From the NCBI RefSeq assembly GCF_015555045.1, contig NZ_JADNJQ010000020.1, positions 1-40,719 on the forward strand: 40,719 nt of DNA. The letters run 5' to 3'. Origin of the DNA: Collinsella aerofaciens (GTDB lineage: Bacteria; Actinomycetota; Coriobacteriia; Coriobacteriales; Coriobacteriaceae). The position numbers and the translations under genes were made by a program. This document shows, piece after piece, positions 15,973 to 24,327 of this stretch. Every line of letters begins with the position of its first letter. Position 1 is the first letter of the stretch. The notes under the pieces were generated by a model. The model was given only the letters and a program-made list of their open reading frames with translations, did no database searches and was not told the origin of the DNA.

Positions 15973-16794
15973 ATGCTCAACGACCTCTACCATATGCTTG
16001 ATCCCGTCGCCATCTCGGCGGGGCCCATCACCATCTACTGGTACGGCTTGGCCTATGTGGTCGGAGCTCTGCTCACGGCGGTCGTCATGTACCGCACGCA
16101 GCGCCGTTGGGGTTTTGACATTACGGTCGACGACCTGACGAGTGTCGTGGTCGGCGTGGTCTTTGGCCTTATCATTGGCGCCCGCCTGTTCTACGTCATC
16201 TTTTACGGCGACGGCTACTACTGGGCGCATCCGCTCGAGATCTTTGCTACCAATGAAGGCGGCATGAGCTTCCATGGCGGCCTGGTGGGCGGCATCATCG
16301 GCGGCGTGCTCGTGTGCCGCATGTACAAGCTCGACGCCTGGACCATCGCCGACCTTGCCGTTATCGGTGCTCCGCTGGCCTTATGTCTGGGACGCTGCGC
16401 CAACTTTGTCAACGGCGAGCTGTGGGGCAAGCCGACCGATCTGCCCTGGGGCGTGATCTTTGGCGGCACCGCGGGCGATATGCCGCGTCATCCTTCCCAG
16501 CTCTATGAGGCATTCCTAGAGGGCGTCGTGCTCTTCTGTATTTTGCAGGTGCTCAGCCGCAAAAAGCCGCTGCTGCCCCAGGGTACGTTTATGGGCGTGT
16601 TCGTGATGGGGTACGGCATCGTCCGCTTTCTCGTTGAGTTCGTGCGCGTGCCCGATGCCCAGCTGGGTTATCTGCTGGGGGGCGTCATCACCATGGGCCA
16701 GCTGCTGAGCCTGCCACTCGTGATTGCCGGTCTGGCGCTCATCATCTTCGCCCGACACCGCAATCGTCCCCAGCGCATCTACCTCGACGCCTAA
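15973..16794 (+). CDS. lgt: Prolipoprotein diacylglyceryl transferase
   Basis: A 273-residue membrane enzyme that moves diacylglycerol from phosphatidylglycerol to the lipobox cysteine of prolipoproteins. Seven hydrophobic helices are visible. Family motifs: IYWYGLAYVVG near residues 21-31, MSFHGGLVGG near 98-107, the Lgt signature GRCANFVNGELWGKPTD starting near 139, and HPSQLYEAFLEG near 173. The C-terminal helix ends in a basic tail. The start at 15973 is chosen because it opens directly into the conserved N-terminus and has AGGGGGA upstream; an in-frame ATG at 15913 lies in a hairpin. The stop is followed after one base by a perfect 17-bp hairpin. DUF6020 and yebC genes follow on the same strand. 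Confidence 0.95.
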   Translation: MLNDLYHMLDPVAISAGPITIYWYGLAYVVGALLTAVVMYRTQRRWGFDITVDDLTSVVVGVVFGLIIGARLFYVIFYGDGYYWAHPLEIFATNEGGMSFHGGLVGGIIGGVLVCRMYKLDAWTIADLAVIGAPLALCLGRCANFVNGELWGKPTDLPWGVIFGGTAGDMPRHPSQLYEAFLEGVVLFCILQVLSRKKPLLPQGTFMGVFVMGYGIVRFLVEFVRVPDAQLGYLLGGVITMGQLLSLPLVIAGLALIIFARHRNRPQRIYLDA

Positions 16795-16795
16795 C

Positions 16796-16838
16796 CAAGA
16801 CCACCACAAAGGGGACAGGCACCTTTGTGGTGGTCTTG
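16796..16838 (+). repeat. Perfect 17-bp hairpin with GGACAGGCA loop after lgt
   Basis: Arms 16796-16812 and 16822-16838 are perfectly complementary over 17 bp, and the 9-nt loop is GGACAGGCA. It begins one base after the lgt stop. No T-run follows (GCCGAGTTT). This is the clearest copy of the variable-stem, G-rich-loop hairpins in this window. Confidence 0.8.
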
Positions 16839-16874
16839 CCGAGTTTGATAGGTTTCTAGAAAGGCTTTCGGACT

Positions 16875-19058
16875 GTGAAGGATTCCGACCTCTCCACAAC
16901 GGCTGCGCGCGACGCTGCCCGCATCGTCTGGTTTAAGCGCTACCCCGCCAAGCAGACGCTCATCGCATTTTTGCTCGCGCTGTTGGCGACCACGGCGTTT
17001 TCCATCGATCCTGCCCCGGTGTCGAGCAACGCAGTCTTGGCGATTGACCCCAAAGCCTCGGGCATGCTGTACGTGTGCTACGAGGTGCTCCTCTCGTTTG
17101 CCGGCCATACCGACGCGGTCATGCTGCTTGCGCTTGCCTGCCTGCTCACCTTGCCGTTTCGCTACGTGTTCTTTGGCCGTGGCGACACCTGGCGTCCATC
17201 GATCATTCTGCCGTCGCTGTTCTTCGCCATCTGCATGGTGTTCGGCCGCAGCTACGATCTCACCGACTCGGCCGAGATTGTCCTTGGCGACAAAGCCCGC
17301 ATCATCTGCGCCTGGATTGGCGGCGCGGGCTGGATGCTCTTGGCGGTCGTTGCCTTCTACCTTGCCTTTGAGTGTCTAGATTGGCTGAGCTCTCGGCGCA
17401 TTCCGTTTTCCGAGGCGCACTTTGGCCGCGTATGGCGTGTGACTCACGCCGTGCTCTCGGTCCATCCCTTTGCCGGGCCCTTCCTGGTGCTTATGGTCGC
17501 CTGGGCGCCCACGCTCATCGCTTCGCTGCCCGGCCTTTTTATGGGAGATACGGGTGCGCAGATTCGCCAGTGGTTCAACTACCCCAACGGCACGAGTGAC
17601 TACCTGCGTCTGCTCAATCCCAATGTGTTGCTCAACGGACATCATCCCGTGGTGCACACGGCTATCATCGGTTCGTGCGTCCAGCTGGGGCTTTCACTGT
17701 TCAACAGCGCCAACGCAGGTCTTGCCATCTACACCTGCGCTCAGTTCGTCATTACGGCCGCCTGCATGGCCTATTCCATCTCGTCGCTGCGCAAGCTGGG
17801 CGTGAGCCTGCCGGTCCGCGGCGTGATCTTGCTGTTCTTTGTGTTTATGCCGATGTTCTCTAACTACGCGGCGTTGCTCACCAAAGACGTGCTCTTTGCC
17901 GACGCGTTCTTGGTGCTGCTGGTACAGACCGTCAAGCTCGTGGCATGTGGCTTGCCCCGTCGTGATGCCAATGTCGAGCGAACGGGCGAGAAAGCCCCCG
18001 TGCTCTTTGCGCGCCACGACTGGCTGCTGCTTGCTCTGGGCGCCATGGGCTCCACGTTTCTGCGTAACGGCGGCCTGGTGTTTCCCCTGGCGGCATGCGT
18101 AATCGCGGCGGCGCTTTGCGCATGGGACGTGCATGTGGCTCGTCGTGCAGCCAAGCAGGCTGGTGCTGCGCCTTCGGGCGCCACCCCGCGTTTCCGCTGG
18201 GTGGGAGTTCTTGCGGTGCTTGCGCTCTGCCTTGCCTCTAATATGTACTTCACCAAGGTCTTTATGCCGGCACACGACATCACGCCTGGTTCCAAGCGCG
18301 AAATCCTCTCGATTCCGTTCCAGCAGACGGCTCGTTTTGTCCAAAAGCACGACGGCCTCAACTCGGGCGTCAACCCCACGGTTAAGGAGGACGGCACCAT
18401 CGTGGAGGCTCCTTGCGACGGCTTGGTGACCGACGAAGAGCGTGCCGTGATCGACCGTGTGCTCAAGTACGAGAATCTGGGGCGCCGTTACAACCCGGAT
18501 AAGTCGGACGCCGTCAAAAATTGCTTTAACGAGTACGCCTCGCAGGAGGACATCAAGGCTTATTTTGAGGTGTGGGCCCAGATGTTCAAAAAGGATCCCG
18601 AGTGCTATATCTCGGCGCTCATCAATAACTACTACGGCTACTTTTATCCGAGCGCCCGCGATGCGTGGGTCTACAGCACGGCGCGCAGTGCCGAGATTAT
18701 GGCGAAGCCCGATAACCTCAAGTACTTTGACTTCCATCCGGTCGATAGCAAGGTCGTGCGCTGGTGCGACCACCTGATCAACCTGTATCGCGTGGCAGTA
18801 CAACGCATCCCGTTTATCTCGCTCACCATGAGCTCGGCCACCTATGTGTGGATCATGATCGCCGTGGTGCTCTATCTGCTACGTCGTCATTCGTGGCGCG
18901 GGCTGGCCATTTGGGTGCCGCTGCTGGGCGTGCTCGCCGTGTGCCTGATCGGTCCCTGCAATGGCTCGACCTACATGCGCTACCTGTATCCGGTCATCGC
19001 CTGCATGCCCTTTGCCATCGGCGCCACCATCACCCGCAGCGACCTCCTCTGGTCCTAA
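16875..19058 (+). CDS. DUF6020-like polytopic membrane protein, possible GT-C fold
   Basis: A 727-residue membrane protein with about 11-13 hydrophobic helices: one near residues 28-46, a cluster to about 460, then a soluble extracytoplasmic domain of about 170 residues (roughly 475-640, KREILSIPFQQTARFV onward), and closing helices. The GLFMGDTGAQIRQWFNYPNG segment has the acidic residue in the first large outer loop, followed by HPVVHTAIIG, an arrangement seen in GT-C glycosyltransferases that use lipid-linked sugars. I assign DUF6020 from memory of the family; the catalytic role is inference. The start is GTG at 16875 with GAAAGG upstream. The alternative downstream starts would remove the first helix. 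A stop-abutting hairpin follows. It may decorate the envelope or transfer sugar to lipids. Confidence 0.65.
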   Translation: MKDSDLSTTAARDAARIVWFKRYPAKQTLIAFLLALLATTAFSIDPAPVSSNAVLAIDPKASGMLYVCYEVLLSFAGHTDAVMLLALACLLTLPFRYVFFGRGDTWRPSIILPSLFFAICMVFGRSYDLTDSAEIVLGDKARIICAWIGGAGWMLLAVVAFYLAFECLDWLSSRRIPFSEAHFGRVWRVTHAVLSVHPFAGPFLVLMVAWAPTLIASLPGLFMGDTGAQIRQWFNYPNGTSDYLRLLNPNVLLNGHHPVVHTAIIGSCVQLGLSLFNSANAGLAIYTCAQFVITAACMAYSISSLRKLGVSLPVRGVILLFFVFMPMFSNYAALLTKDVLFADAFLVLLVQTVKLVACGLPRRDANVERTGEKAPVLFARHDWLLLALGAMGSTFLRNGGLVFPLAACVIAAALCAWDVHVARRAAKQAGAAPSGATPRFRWVGVLAVLALCLASNMYFTKVFMPAHDITPGSKREILSIPFQQTARFVQKHDGLNSGVNPTVKEDGTIVEAPCDGLVTDEERAVIDRVLKYENLGRRYNPDKSDAVKNCFNEYASQEDIKAYFEVWAQMFKKDPECYISALINNYYGYFYPSARDAWVYSTARSAEIMAKPDNLKYFDFHPVDSKVVRWCDHLINLYRVAVQRIPFISLTMSSATYVWIMIAVVLYLLRRHSWRGLAIWVPLLGVLAVCLIGPCNGSTYMRYLYPVIACMPFAIGATITRSDLLWS

Positions 19059-19093
19059 TTTGGTGCATTGGGGTCAGGTTGCTTTGCACCAAA
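19059..19093 (+). repeat. Stop-abutting hairpin with GGGGTCAGG loop
   Basis: Arms TTTGGTGCA (19059-19067) and TGCACCAAA (19085-19093) are perfect, with a 17-nt loop containing GGGGTCAGGTTGC. It starts on the very next base after the TAA of the DUF6020 gene. The stem shares nothing with the hairpin at 16796, but the loop does. Confidence 0.65.
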
Positions 19094-19223
19094 GGGTGGC
19101 ATCATCACGACGCCTTCATTTTGGGGTTTATCTCGCAGGCCAGTAGGTATATCATAACGACGTTTGTTTATATTGCCCGAGCATCTGCGCTGGGCTTTAG
19201 GTCGAAACCGATAGGAGACACGT

Positions 19224-20030
19224 ATGTCCGGACACTCTAAGTGGGCCACAACCAAGCATCGTAAGGGCGCGCAGGACGCCAAGCGTTCCGCCCTCTTCTC
19301 CAAGCTGAGCCGCAACATCACCGTTGCTGCCCGTCTCGGCGGTGACCCGCTGCCCGAGAACAACGCCAGCCTCGCCGCTGCCGTTGCCAAGGCCAAGGCT
19401 CAGTCCATGCCCAAGGACAAGATCAAGTCCGCTATCGACAAGGCTTTTGGTTCGGGTGCCGACGCTGCCGTCTACGAGAACATCGTGTACGAGGGCTACG
19501 GCCCCGCCGGTGTCGCCGTCTACGTTGACTGCCTGACCGACAACCGCAACCGCACCGCCGCTGATGTCCGTTCCGCCTTCTCCCACGCTGGTGGCAACCT
19601 GGGCACCTCCGGCTCCGTCGCCTTCCAGTTTGAGCGCAAGGGCCAGATCGTTGTTGCCAAGGAGATCCTGGACGAGAACGCCAAGAAGGAGACCATGATC
19701 GCCAACGGTGCTGCCGGTGACGAGGATGAGTTCATGATGGCCATCGCCGAGGCCGGTGGCGAGGACTACGAGGATGCCGGCGAGGAGTGGATCGTCTGGA
19801 CTACTGCTAACGAGGTCATGGCTGTCTCCAAGGCGCTCGAGGAGCAGGGCGTCCAGGTCAAGGGCTCCGAGACCACCATGGTCCCGACCACCCCGACCGA
19901 GGTCTCCGGCGCCGACGCCAAGAAGGTTCAGCGCCTCATCGACCGTCTTGAGGAGCTCGACGACGTCCAGGATGTTTACAGCACCATGGACATGACCGAC
20001 GAGGTCATCGCTGCCCTCGAGGAGGAGTAG
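19224..20030 (+). CDS. yebC: YebC/PmpR/TACO1 family protein
   Basis: A 268-residue cytoplasmic protein. The N-terminal MSGHSKWATTKHRKGAQDAKR and FSKLSRNITVAAR segments and the middle YEGYGPAGVAVYVDCLTDN/RNRTAADVRSAF are family hallmarks. Members have been described as transcriptional regulators and, more recently, as translation factors that help ribosomes through difficult proline-rich stretches. It is about 20 residues longer than usual owing to an acidic insertion near residues 160-190 (AAGDEDEFMMAIAEAGGEDYEDAGEEW). The start has AGGAG seven bases upstream. No ruvC follows, unlike in many actinobacteria. Codon use is strongly optimised, suggesting high expression. A terminator follows at 20100. 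Confidence 0.93.
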   Translation: MSGHSKWATTKHRKGAQDAKRSALFSKLSRNITVAARLGGDPLPENNASLAAAVAKAKAQSMPKDKIKSAIDKAFGSGADAAVYENIVYEGYGPAGVAVYVDCLTDNRNRTAADVRSAFSHAGGNLGTSGSVAFQFERKGQIVVAKEILDENAKKETMIANGAAGDEDEFMMAIAEAGGEDYEDAGEEWIVWTTANEVMAVSKALEEQGVQVKGSETTMVPTTPTEVSGADAKKVQRLIDRLEELDDVQDVYSTMDMTDEVIAALEEE

Positions 20031-20099
20031 CGCCCGCACGGGTTAAGCCGTGCATATCTGGGCATAATGAAGCGAGCATGCAAGCCTCGTGGAATAGAT

Positions 20100-20146
20100 G
20101 AGCCGGATCCGCGTGCGTAGAGCACCGGACCCGGCTCTTTTATAAT
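20100..20146 (+). terminator. Terminator of yebC overlapping a -10 box for the next operon
   Basis: Stem GAGCCGG-A-TCCG (20100-20111) with CGGA-C-CCGGCTC (20126-20137), then TTTT. A perfect TATAAT (20141-20146) starts in the T-run, so the next operon's promoter may be built into the terminator; no good -35 is seen. Confidence 0.75.
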
Positions 20147-20196
20147 GATGCGAACCGTTTTGTATTTCGAGTGCCGAGATTTGAAGGGAGCGCCAC

Positions 20197-20742
20197 GTGC
20201 GCGTACTCAAACGAGCCCTAGCGATTGTGTATCTTGCCGCCGCCATCGTGGCGCTGGGTACGCTTGTCTGCCAGTTTTGGGGGCCGTATACGTATCGCTT
20301 TATGCTGCTGATGCGCGACCCCATGCCGCGCATTGTCGTGACGGCATGCGGCGGAGTTGTGGCGATCGGCGTGCTGGTAAGCTTCTTCCGCCTGATGTTT
20401 GCTCGTCGCGAGCCGTCCTGTGTGCATCCGGCGGGGGAGCGCAATATCGAGGTCACGCTCGCGGCGCTTTCTTCGTGCGCTCGCACTGCGGCAGAGCGCG
20501 ACGATCGCGTGATGGTCGAGCATGTCGAGGCCCGCGTCCAAGGCTCCGACGATTCGCACGTCCGATTTAAGGTCGAGGCTATCGCGCTTGACGATAAGGA
20601 CGTGGCATCTCTGGCTACTGCGATGCAGCGGCGCATCGAGGAAGCTTGCGACACCATGCTTGGCACGCCGGGCACGACCGCACGCGTTCGTTTTTTGCCG
20701 TCCAAGACTACCGTCCAGACCGTGGAGGTTTCCGGTGAGTGA
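20197..20742 (+). CDS. amaP: AmaP-like alkaline shock response membrane anchor protein
   Basis: A 181-residue protein with two N-terminal membrane helices (about residues 7-27 and 44-65) and a soluble C-terminal domain (HPAGERNIEVTLAALSSCARTAAERD onward). In Staphylococcus, AmaP holds Asp23 at the membrane; the Asp23 homologue lies two genes downstream, which supports the assignment. The start is GTG at 20197 with AAGGGAG at 20184-20190. Its end overlaps the next gene by eight bases, so translation is probably coupled. Sequence similarity in this family is low, so the name rests on topology and context. Confidence 0.7.
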   Translation: MRVLKRALAIVYLAAAIVALGTLVCQFWGPYTYRFMLLMRDPMPRIVVTACGGVVAIGVLVSFFRLMFARREPSCVHPAGERNIEVTLAALSSCARTAAERDDRVMVEHVEARVQGSDDSHVRFKVEAIALDDKDVASLATAMQRRIEEACDTMLGTPGTTARVRFLPSKTTVQTVEVSGE

Positions 20743-21112
20743 TACCAATCAAGACAAGACCGCTCGTACGCCGCGCCTGACGATTGACCAGAGCGCCACG
20801 CCGGCGAACGAACCTGTTGATTCCAAAGCAGAGGCAACCGAGTTACAAGACGCGGCAGCCGCGGATTTTGACGAGGCTATGGGTCTCATCAAGGGTACGG
20901 GCGCTGCCATCTGGAGCTATGCCGTGCGTCATCCCAACACCACGCTTGGCGCCGTCGCTGGCTTTATCCTCGCCGTGTTGGTGCTCACGTTGGGCCTGTG
21001 GGACACGCTCGTCATTGCATTCTTCGTGCTGATCGGCGCCGTGATCGGCCAAATTCGCGACGGCGAAAACGGGATCGTCAACTTCTTCGGCCGTCTGTTT
21101 AGCGGTCGCTAA
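20735..21112 (+). CDS. DUF2273 family small membrane protein
   Basis: A 125-residue protein. The first 65 residues are hydrophilic and acidic (with EATELQDAAAADFDEAMGLI), followed by two membrane helices at about 72-110 (NTTLGAVAGFILAVLVLTLG and DTLVIAFFVLIGAVIGQIRDGENG). The second part is the DUF2273 module that accompanies AmaP and Asp23 in Firmicutes and actinobacteria. The hydrophilic N-terminal extension is longer than in the roughly 60-residue members. The start is GTG at 20735, with GGAGG at 20724-20728 inside the amaP end. Likely role: part of the Asp23 membrane assembly. Confidence 0.78.
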   Translation: MSDTNQDKTARTPRLTIDQSATPANEPVDSKAEATELQDAAAADFDEAMGLIKGTGAAIWSYAVRHPNTTLGAVAGFILAVLVLTLGLWDTLVIAFFVLIGAVIGQIRDGENGIVNFFGRLFSGR

Positions 21113-21156
21113 TATGTATTCGACTGTCGCATCCGCGGCAGGCATAAGGAGGAACC

Positions 21157-21684
21157 ATGGCTTTTAATACGAAGGTCGATGTAGCCGATACCGAGCTCGA
21201 GGCAGACGAGACCGTCGCCGCCGAGGCGGAGGACGTAACGCTCGAGGACGAGGCGCTCGTCGAGGCCGAGTCCGATGCGGGCGAGGACAACGAGGAGATG
21301 GACGAGGAGGCGGACGAGTCCGAGGACTCGCTGACCTATTCCAACGGCGTGATCGAGAAGATTGTCGCCATGACCACCCGCGAGGTGCCGCACGTTCTGG
21401 GCATGAAGGGTAACCTTATGCACTTTGTGCAGGAGCAGTTTGGTGCCGAGAATCTGACCAAGGGCGTGACGGTCGAGGTCACCGATGACAATCGCGTGGT
21501 CGTCAACATCTCCGTCATTATCGAGTACGGTGCCTATGCGCCCGCGATCTTCGACGATGTCAAGGCACGTGTCACCGAGCGCCTTGCCGCGATGACCGGC
21601 CTTGAGGTGGCGGGCGTCAACCTGCGTATCGAGGACGTCATCACCCCCGAGGAGTACGAGCACCGCACCAGCCAGCACGAATAA
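21157..21684 (+). CDS. Asp23/Gls24 family envelope stress protein
   Basis: A 175-residue soluble protein. Residues 1-62 are a highly acidic tail (LEADETVAAEAEDVTLEDEA and EEMDEEADESEDS), and residues about 63-165 form the Asp23 domain with SNGVIEKIVAMTTREVPHVLGMKG, VTVEVTDDNRVVVNISVIIEYG and VNLRIEDVITPEE. Asp23 forms membrane-associated assemblies anchored by AmaP and is linked to cell-wall homeostasis. The start has a strong AAGGAGG. It is the last gene of the amaP-DUF2273-asp23 operon and its stop codon overlaps a hairpin. Confidence 0.88.
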   Translation: MAFNTKVDVADTELEADETVAAEAEDVTLEDEALVEAESDAGEDNEEMDEEADESEDSLTYSNGVIEKIVAMTTREVPHVLGMKGNLMHFVQEQFGAENLTKGVTVEVTDDNRVVVNISVIIEYGAYAPAIFDDVKARVTERLAAMTGLEVAGVNLRIEDVITPEEYEHRTSQHE

Positions 21685-21719
21685 CCTTCCAAAAAGGGAC
21701 AGGTTTGTTTTGGCAGGTT
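21683..21719 (+). repeat. Stop-overlapping hairpin with AGGGACAGG loop
   Basis: Arms 21683-21694 (AACCTTCCAAAA) and 21708-21719 (TTTTGGCAGGTT) pair over 12 bp with one mismatch; the loop is AGGGACAGGTTTG. It starts within the TAA of the asp23-like gene (21682-21684). Stem unrelated to the other copies. Confidence 0.65.
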
Positions 21720-21737
21720 TTATCTGCGAAAACGTTA

Positions 21738-21779
21738 AACGGCCGACCGCGCAAGCAAAAGCGTGGCCGGCCGTTATTT
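21738..21779 (+). terminator. Terminator of the amaP-asp23 operon
   Basis: AACGGCCG at 21738 pairs with CGGCCGTT ending at 21775, with imperfect inner pairs and a GCAAGCAAAAGC tip, then ATTTG. A moderately good terminator. Confidence 0.65.
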
Positions 21780-21822
21780 GTATGCCCCCCCGATGTAGGC
21801 ATACCGCTCGTCTAACTAGGGG

Positions 21823-21850
21823 TTGCAATCGTCGCGTTCCGCGTTACCCT
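21823..21850 (+). promoter_or_regulatory. Putative promoter of the YitT-like gene
   Basis: TTGCAA (21823-21828), 16-nt spacer, TACCCT (21845-21850). Start expected about 35 bases before the ATG. Confidence 0.4.
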
Positions 21851-21893
21851 AATGGGCGCATTGTTTCCAAATTGTTAACGAGGGGTTGCCGTA

Positions 21894-22916
21894 ATGGCTG
21901 ACGAGCACGAAACAGAAAGCAAGGCATGGGCGATTGAGGCCGCCGCGGCAGAGGCGGCATCGCGTGCTGCCGAAGAGGTGCATCGTCCTCCCGTAGTGCC
22001 GATGGAGCGCGTGGTTGATCGCACCGATATCGAGCGCGGCGAGCGTGCCGGCCAAAAGCGCAGCCAGGAGCCGGGCTTCCCGCGCTTTTTTGCCGAGCTC
22101 AATCTGGGCCTGATTCTTACGGCCTTTGCCATCGTTGCGTTTAAAACCCCTAATCACTTTGCTTTTGGCGGCACCTCGGGCGTGTCGGTCATTCTGTCCA
22201 CGCTGTTCCCGACCCTGCCCGTCGGCGTCTTTATGTGGATTATCAACGCGGTTCTCGTCGTTTTGGGCTTTATCTTTTTGGAACGCAAGGCGATTCTTTG
22301 GAGTGTCTTCGCCTCGTTTGCGCTGTCCGCCTATGTTTCGCTGTTTGAGCTCTTTATTCCGACCGATGTCTCGATGACGGGCGATATGTGGCTCGACCTG
22401 TGCTTTGCCGTCATCTTGCCGGCGCTCGGCAGCGCTATTGTCTTTGACATCGGCGCCTCGACGGGTGGCACGGACATTCTTGCCATGATCCTCAAGCGCC
22501 GCACCACGCTCGAGATTGGCCGCGCCCTGCTGCTGGTCGATATCGGTATCGTGACCATCGCGGCCTTTTTGTATGGCCCGCGTGTCGGTCTGTATTGCGT
22601 GCTCGGCCTGTTTGCCAAGACGCTTGTGGTCGACAAGGCCATCGAGAGCATCCATCTTCGTAAGGTCTGCACGGTCATTTGCTCCGAACCCCTTAAGGTC
22701 GAGGAGTTTATCGTCAAGCATCTCAACCGCACGGCGACCATCAGCCGCGGCTACGGTGCCTTCTCGGGCAAGTGCGTGACGGTGATCATGAGCGTGCTGA
22801 GCCGTCGCGAGGCCGTGCAGCTGCGCCGTTATGCGCGCGAGGTCGATCCGGGTGCCTTTATCACGATCGTCGACAGCTCCGAGATTGTCGGCAAGGGCTT
22901 CCGCGGAACGAACTAG
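21894..22916 (+). CDS. YitT family membrane protein (DUF161 plus DUF2179)
   Basis: A 340-residue protein. Residues 1-65 are a charged Ala/Glu-rich cytoplasmic extension longer than in most members. Five to six membrane helices follow between about 68 and 250, including LGLILTAFAIVAFKTPNHFA and the conserved FDIGASTGGTDILAMIL. The C-terminal DUF2179 domain (about 255-335, with KHLNRTATISRGYGAFSG and ITIVDSSEIVGKGF) is soluble and probably binds a ligand. The cellular role of YitT proteins is not established. The start at 21894 is ATG with GAGGGG upstream. It stands alone behind its own promoter; no clear terminator follows. Confidence 0.85.
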   Translation: MADEHETESKAWAIEAAAAEAASRAAEEVHRPPVVPMERVVDRTDIERGERAGQKRSQEPGFPRFFAELNLGLILTAFAIVAFKTPNHFAFGGTSGVSVILSTLFPTLPVGVFMWIINAVLVVLGFIFLERKAILWSVFASFALSAYVSLFELFIPTDVSMTGDMWLDLCFAVILPALGSAIVFDIGASTGGTDILAMILKRRTTLEIGRALLLVDIGIVTIAAFLYGPRVGLYCVLGLFAKTLVVDKAIESIHLRKVCTVICSEPLKVEEFIVKHLNRTATISRGYGAFSGKCVTVIMSVLSRREAVQLRRYAREVDPGAFITIVDSSEIVGKGFRGTN

Positions 22917-23065
22917 CACAGACGTATTCAACGAACCGCCTGCTGGCGCCGTGTATCTTGCAAATCGGTCATCTTTGAGTATTTGACCCCACATTGGGCA
23001 ATAATGATGCTAAAGACATCGTTTGCGATCCAAGTGATTTGTTCAAGATACGAAGGGATGATTCT

Positions 23066-24088
23066 ATGTTCTGCTCGCAGTGTGGCGCCCCCATGGGCGA
23101 TAACGACAAGTTCTGCGGCGTGTGTGGTGCTCCTAATGCCGGTGCCGCTGGCCCCGCTCCCCAGGGACAGCCTCAGCCCCAGCAGTTTGTTCCGCAACCG
23201 CCCGTGGCGAATGCGCCAAAGGGCTGTGTGGCTCAGGCGTTCCAAGATATGACTAAGACTCCGGGCGTGCTTCAGCGTGTATGCCAAATCGCGTTTTTGC
23301 CGGCGCTGATTTGCGTTGTGTCGGTGCTCGTGTTGTTTATTCCCGTTATTGGCGGCATTGCAGCTGCCATCGGCTTTTTGGCAGCTTGCATTGCGAGCGT
23401 GTGCGGTTCCGGCTTTGGTATCGAGTGGGGCCGTGATCTGTCGCTCAAGGTCGATGACGGCATGGACCGTCCGCTCATGCGTTCCACGTCGTTTGGTCTC
23501 GGAGTCTTTTCGAGCGTTATTTCGATCGTGCTCGAGGTTATCGCTGCCATTCCCGTTATCGGTGTAGTGCTTTCGCTGGTGGAGGGCGTGGCGCTTGGTG
23601 CCGCAGGCTCGTACTCCTACTATGGCTCCTATGCGCTCGAGGCTGCGCTGTTCGGTTCGCTCGGCCTGCTTGTCCTGGCGCTGATTGCCTCGGCGATTCT
23701 GGGTGTCTTCTTTAAGATGTTCGCCGACATCGCCGTGATGCACTTTGCGGTGACCGGTCGCGTCGAGAGCGCGTTTTCGCTCGATAAGGTCTGGGCGGCC
23801 TTTAAGCACAACAAGACCAAGCTGTTCTGCGCTTCGTTCCTTCCCGAGTTTTTGACGGGCCTGGTCGCCAATGTTGTCACATGGATCTTGACGGTCGTCT
23901 TTGGCGCCATTGCCTCTGTCGGTATGTATAGCTACTACTATCGTCCTACGGGTATTGAGGCAATTGTTACCGGCGGTGGCGTCACGCTCGTGCTGTTCCT
24001 GGTGCTGGTTGCTTTCGTCACCGTATTTCTTACGGTCTTTGGCAAGATGCTCAAGCACCGTGCCGTTGGCTATTGGGTCGCACGCTAA
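23066..24088 (+). CDS. Zinc-ribbon DUF4013-like membrane protein, ended by an in-frame TAA
   Basis: A 340-residue protein. Residues 1-22 form a zinc ribbon (CSQCGAP, then FCGVCGAP: two CxxC pairs). A Pro/Gln-rich linker is followed by a DUF4013-like membrane region of six or more helices, with TPGVLQRVCQIAFLPALICV, GGIAAAIGFLAACIASVCGS and GRVESAFSLDKVWAAFK. The start at 23066 is chosen for the AAGGGA seven bases upstream and because it opens directly on the zinc ribbon. The frame stops at TAA 24086-24088 right after GYWVAR, but continues open for 74 more sense codons with clear coding character. The gene may therefore be truncated by a nonsense mutation (CAA to TAA would explain it). Function unknown; such proteins may sense or organise the membrane. 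Confidence 0.75.
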   Translation: MFCSQCGAPMGDNDKFCGVCGAPNAGAAGPAPQGQPQPQQFVPQPPVANAPKGCVAQAFQDMTKTPGVLQRVCQIAFLPALICVVSVLVLFIPVIGGIAAAIGFLAACIASVCGSGFGIEWGRDLSLKVDDGMDRPLMRSTSFGLGVFSSVISIVLEVIAAIPVIGVVLSLVEGVALGAAGSYSYYGSYALEAALFGSLGLLVLALIASAILGVFFKMFADIAVMHFAVTGRVESAFSLDKVWAAFKHNKTKLFCASFLPEFLTGLVANVVTWILTVVFGAIASVGMYSYYYRPTGIEAIVTGGGVTLVLFLVLVAFVTVFLTVFGKMLKHRAVGYWVAR

Positions 24089-24313
24089 GCAAGCGAATGG
24101 GCCGATGAGGATAAGGACGACGTCCTGACTTTTGCATTGCCCTTCGAGAAGAAGTCCGCTGCTTCGGGTTACAGCGCTCCGGATGCTTCGCCGGCACCTG
24201 CACCCGCTCCCGCGACCGAGCCTGCGCCTGAGCCTGAGCCTGAGCCTGAGCCGGCACCTGCACCTGAGTCGGCGTCCGAGCCAAGCTCCGACGAGGAACC
24301 TCAGGACGAGTAG
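24089..24313 (+). pseudogene. In-frame continuation of the DUF4013-like gene beyond a stop
   Basis: Read in the same frame as the preceding gene, these bases encode ASEWADEDKDDVLTFALPFE, KKSAASGYSAPDASPAPAPA, a Pro-Glu repeat of several PE units, and DEEPQDE, ending in TAG 24311-24313. There is no own start codon with a binding site. The proline-glutamate tail is a typical protein C-terminus, so this is most simply the lost end of the zinc-ribbon protein, or it is made only by readthrough. Confidence 0.65.
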
Positions 24314-24327
24314 CCATGCCGTCTGCC

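Noticed and set aside
21784-21791. Short C7 run before the YitT-like gene as a second slippage switch
   Set aside because: It is short, lies outside coding sequence and upstream of the promoter candidate, so a switching role cannot be supported.
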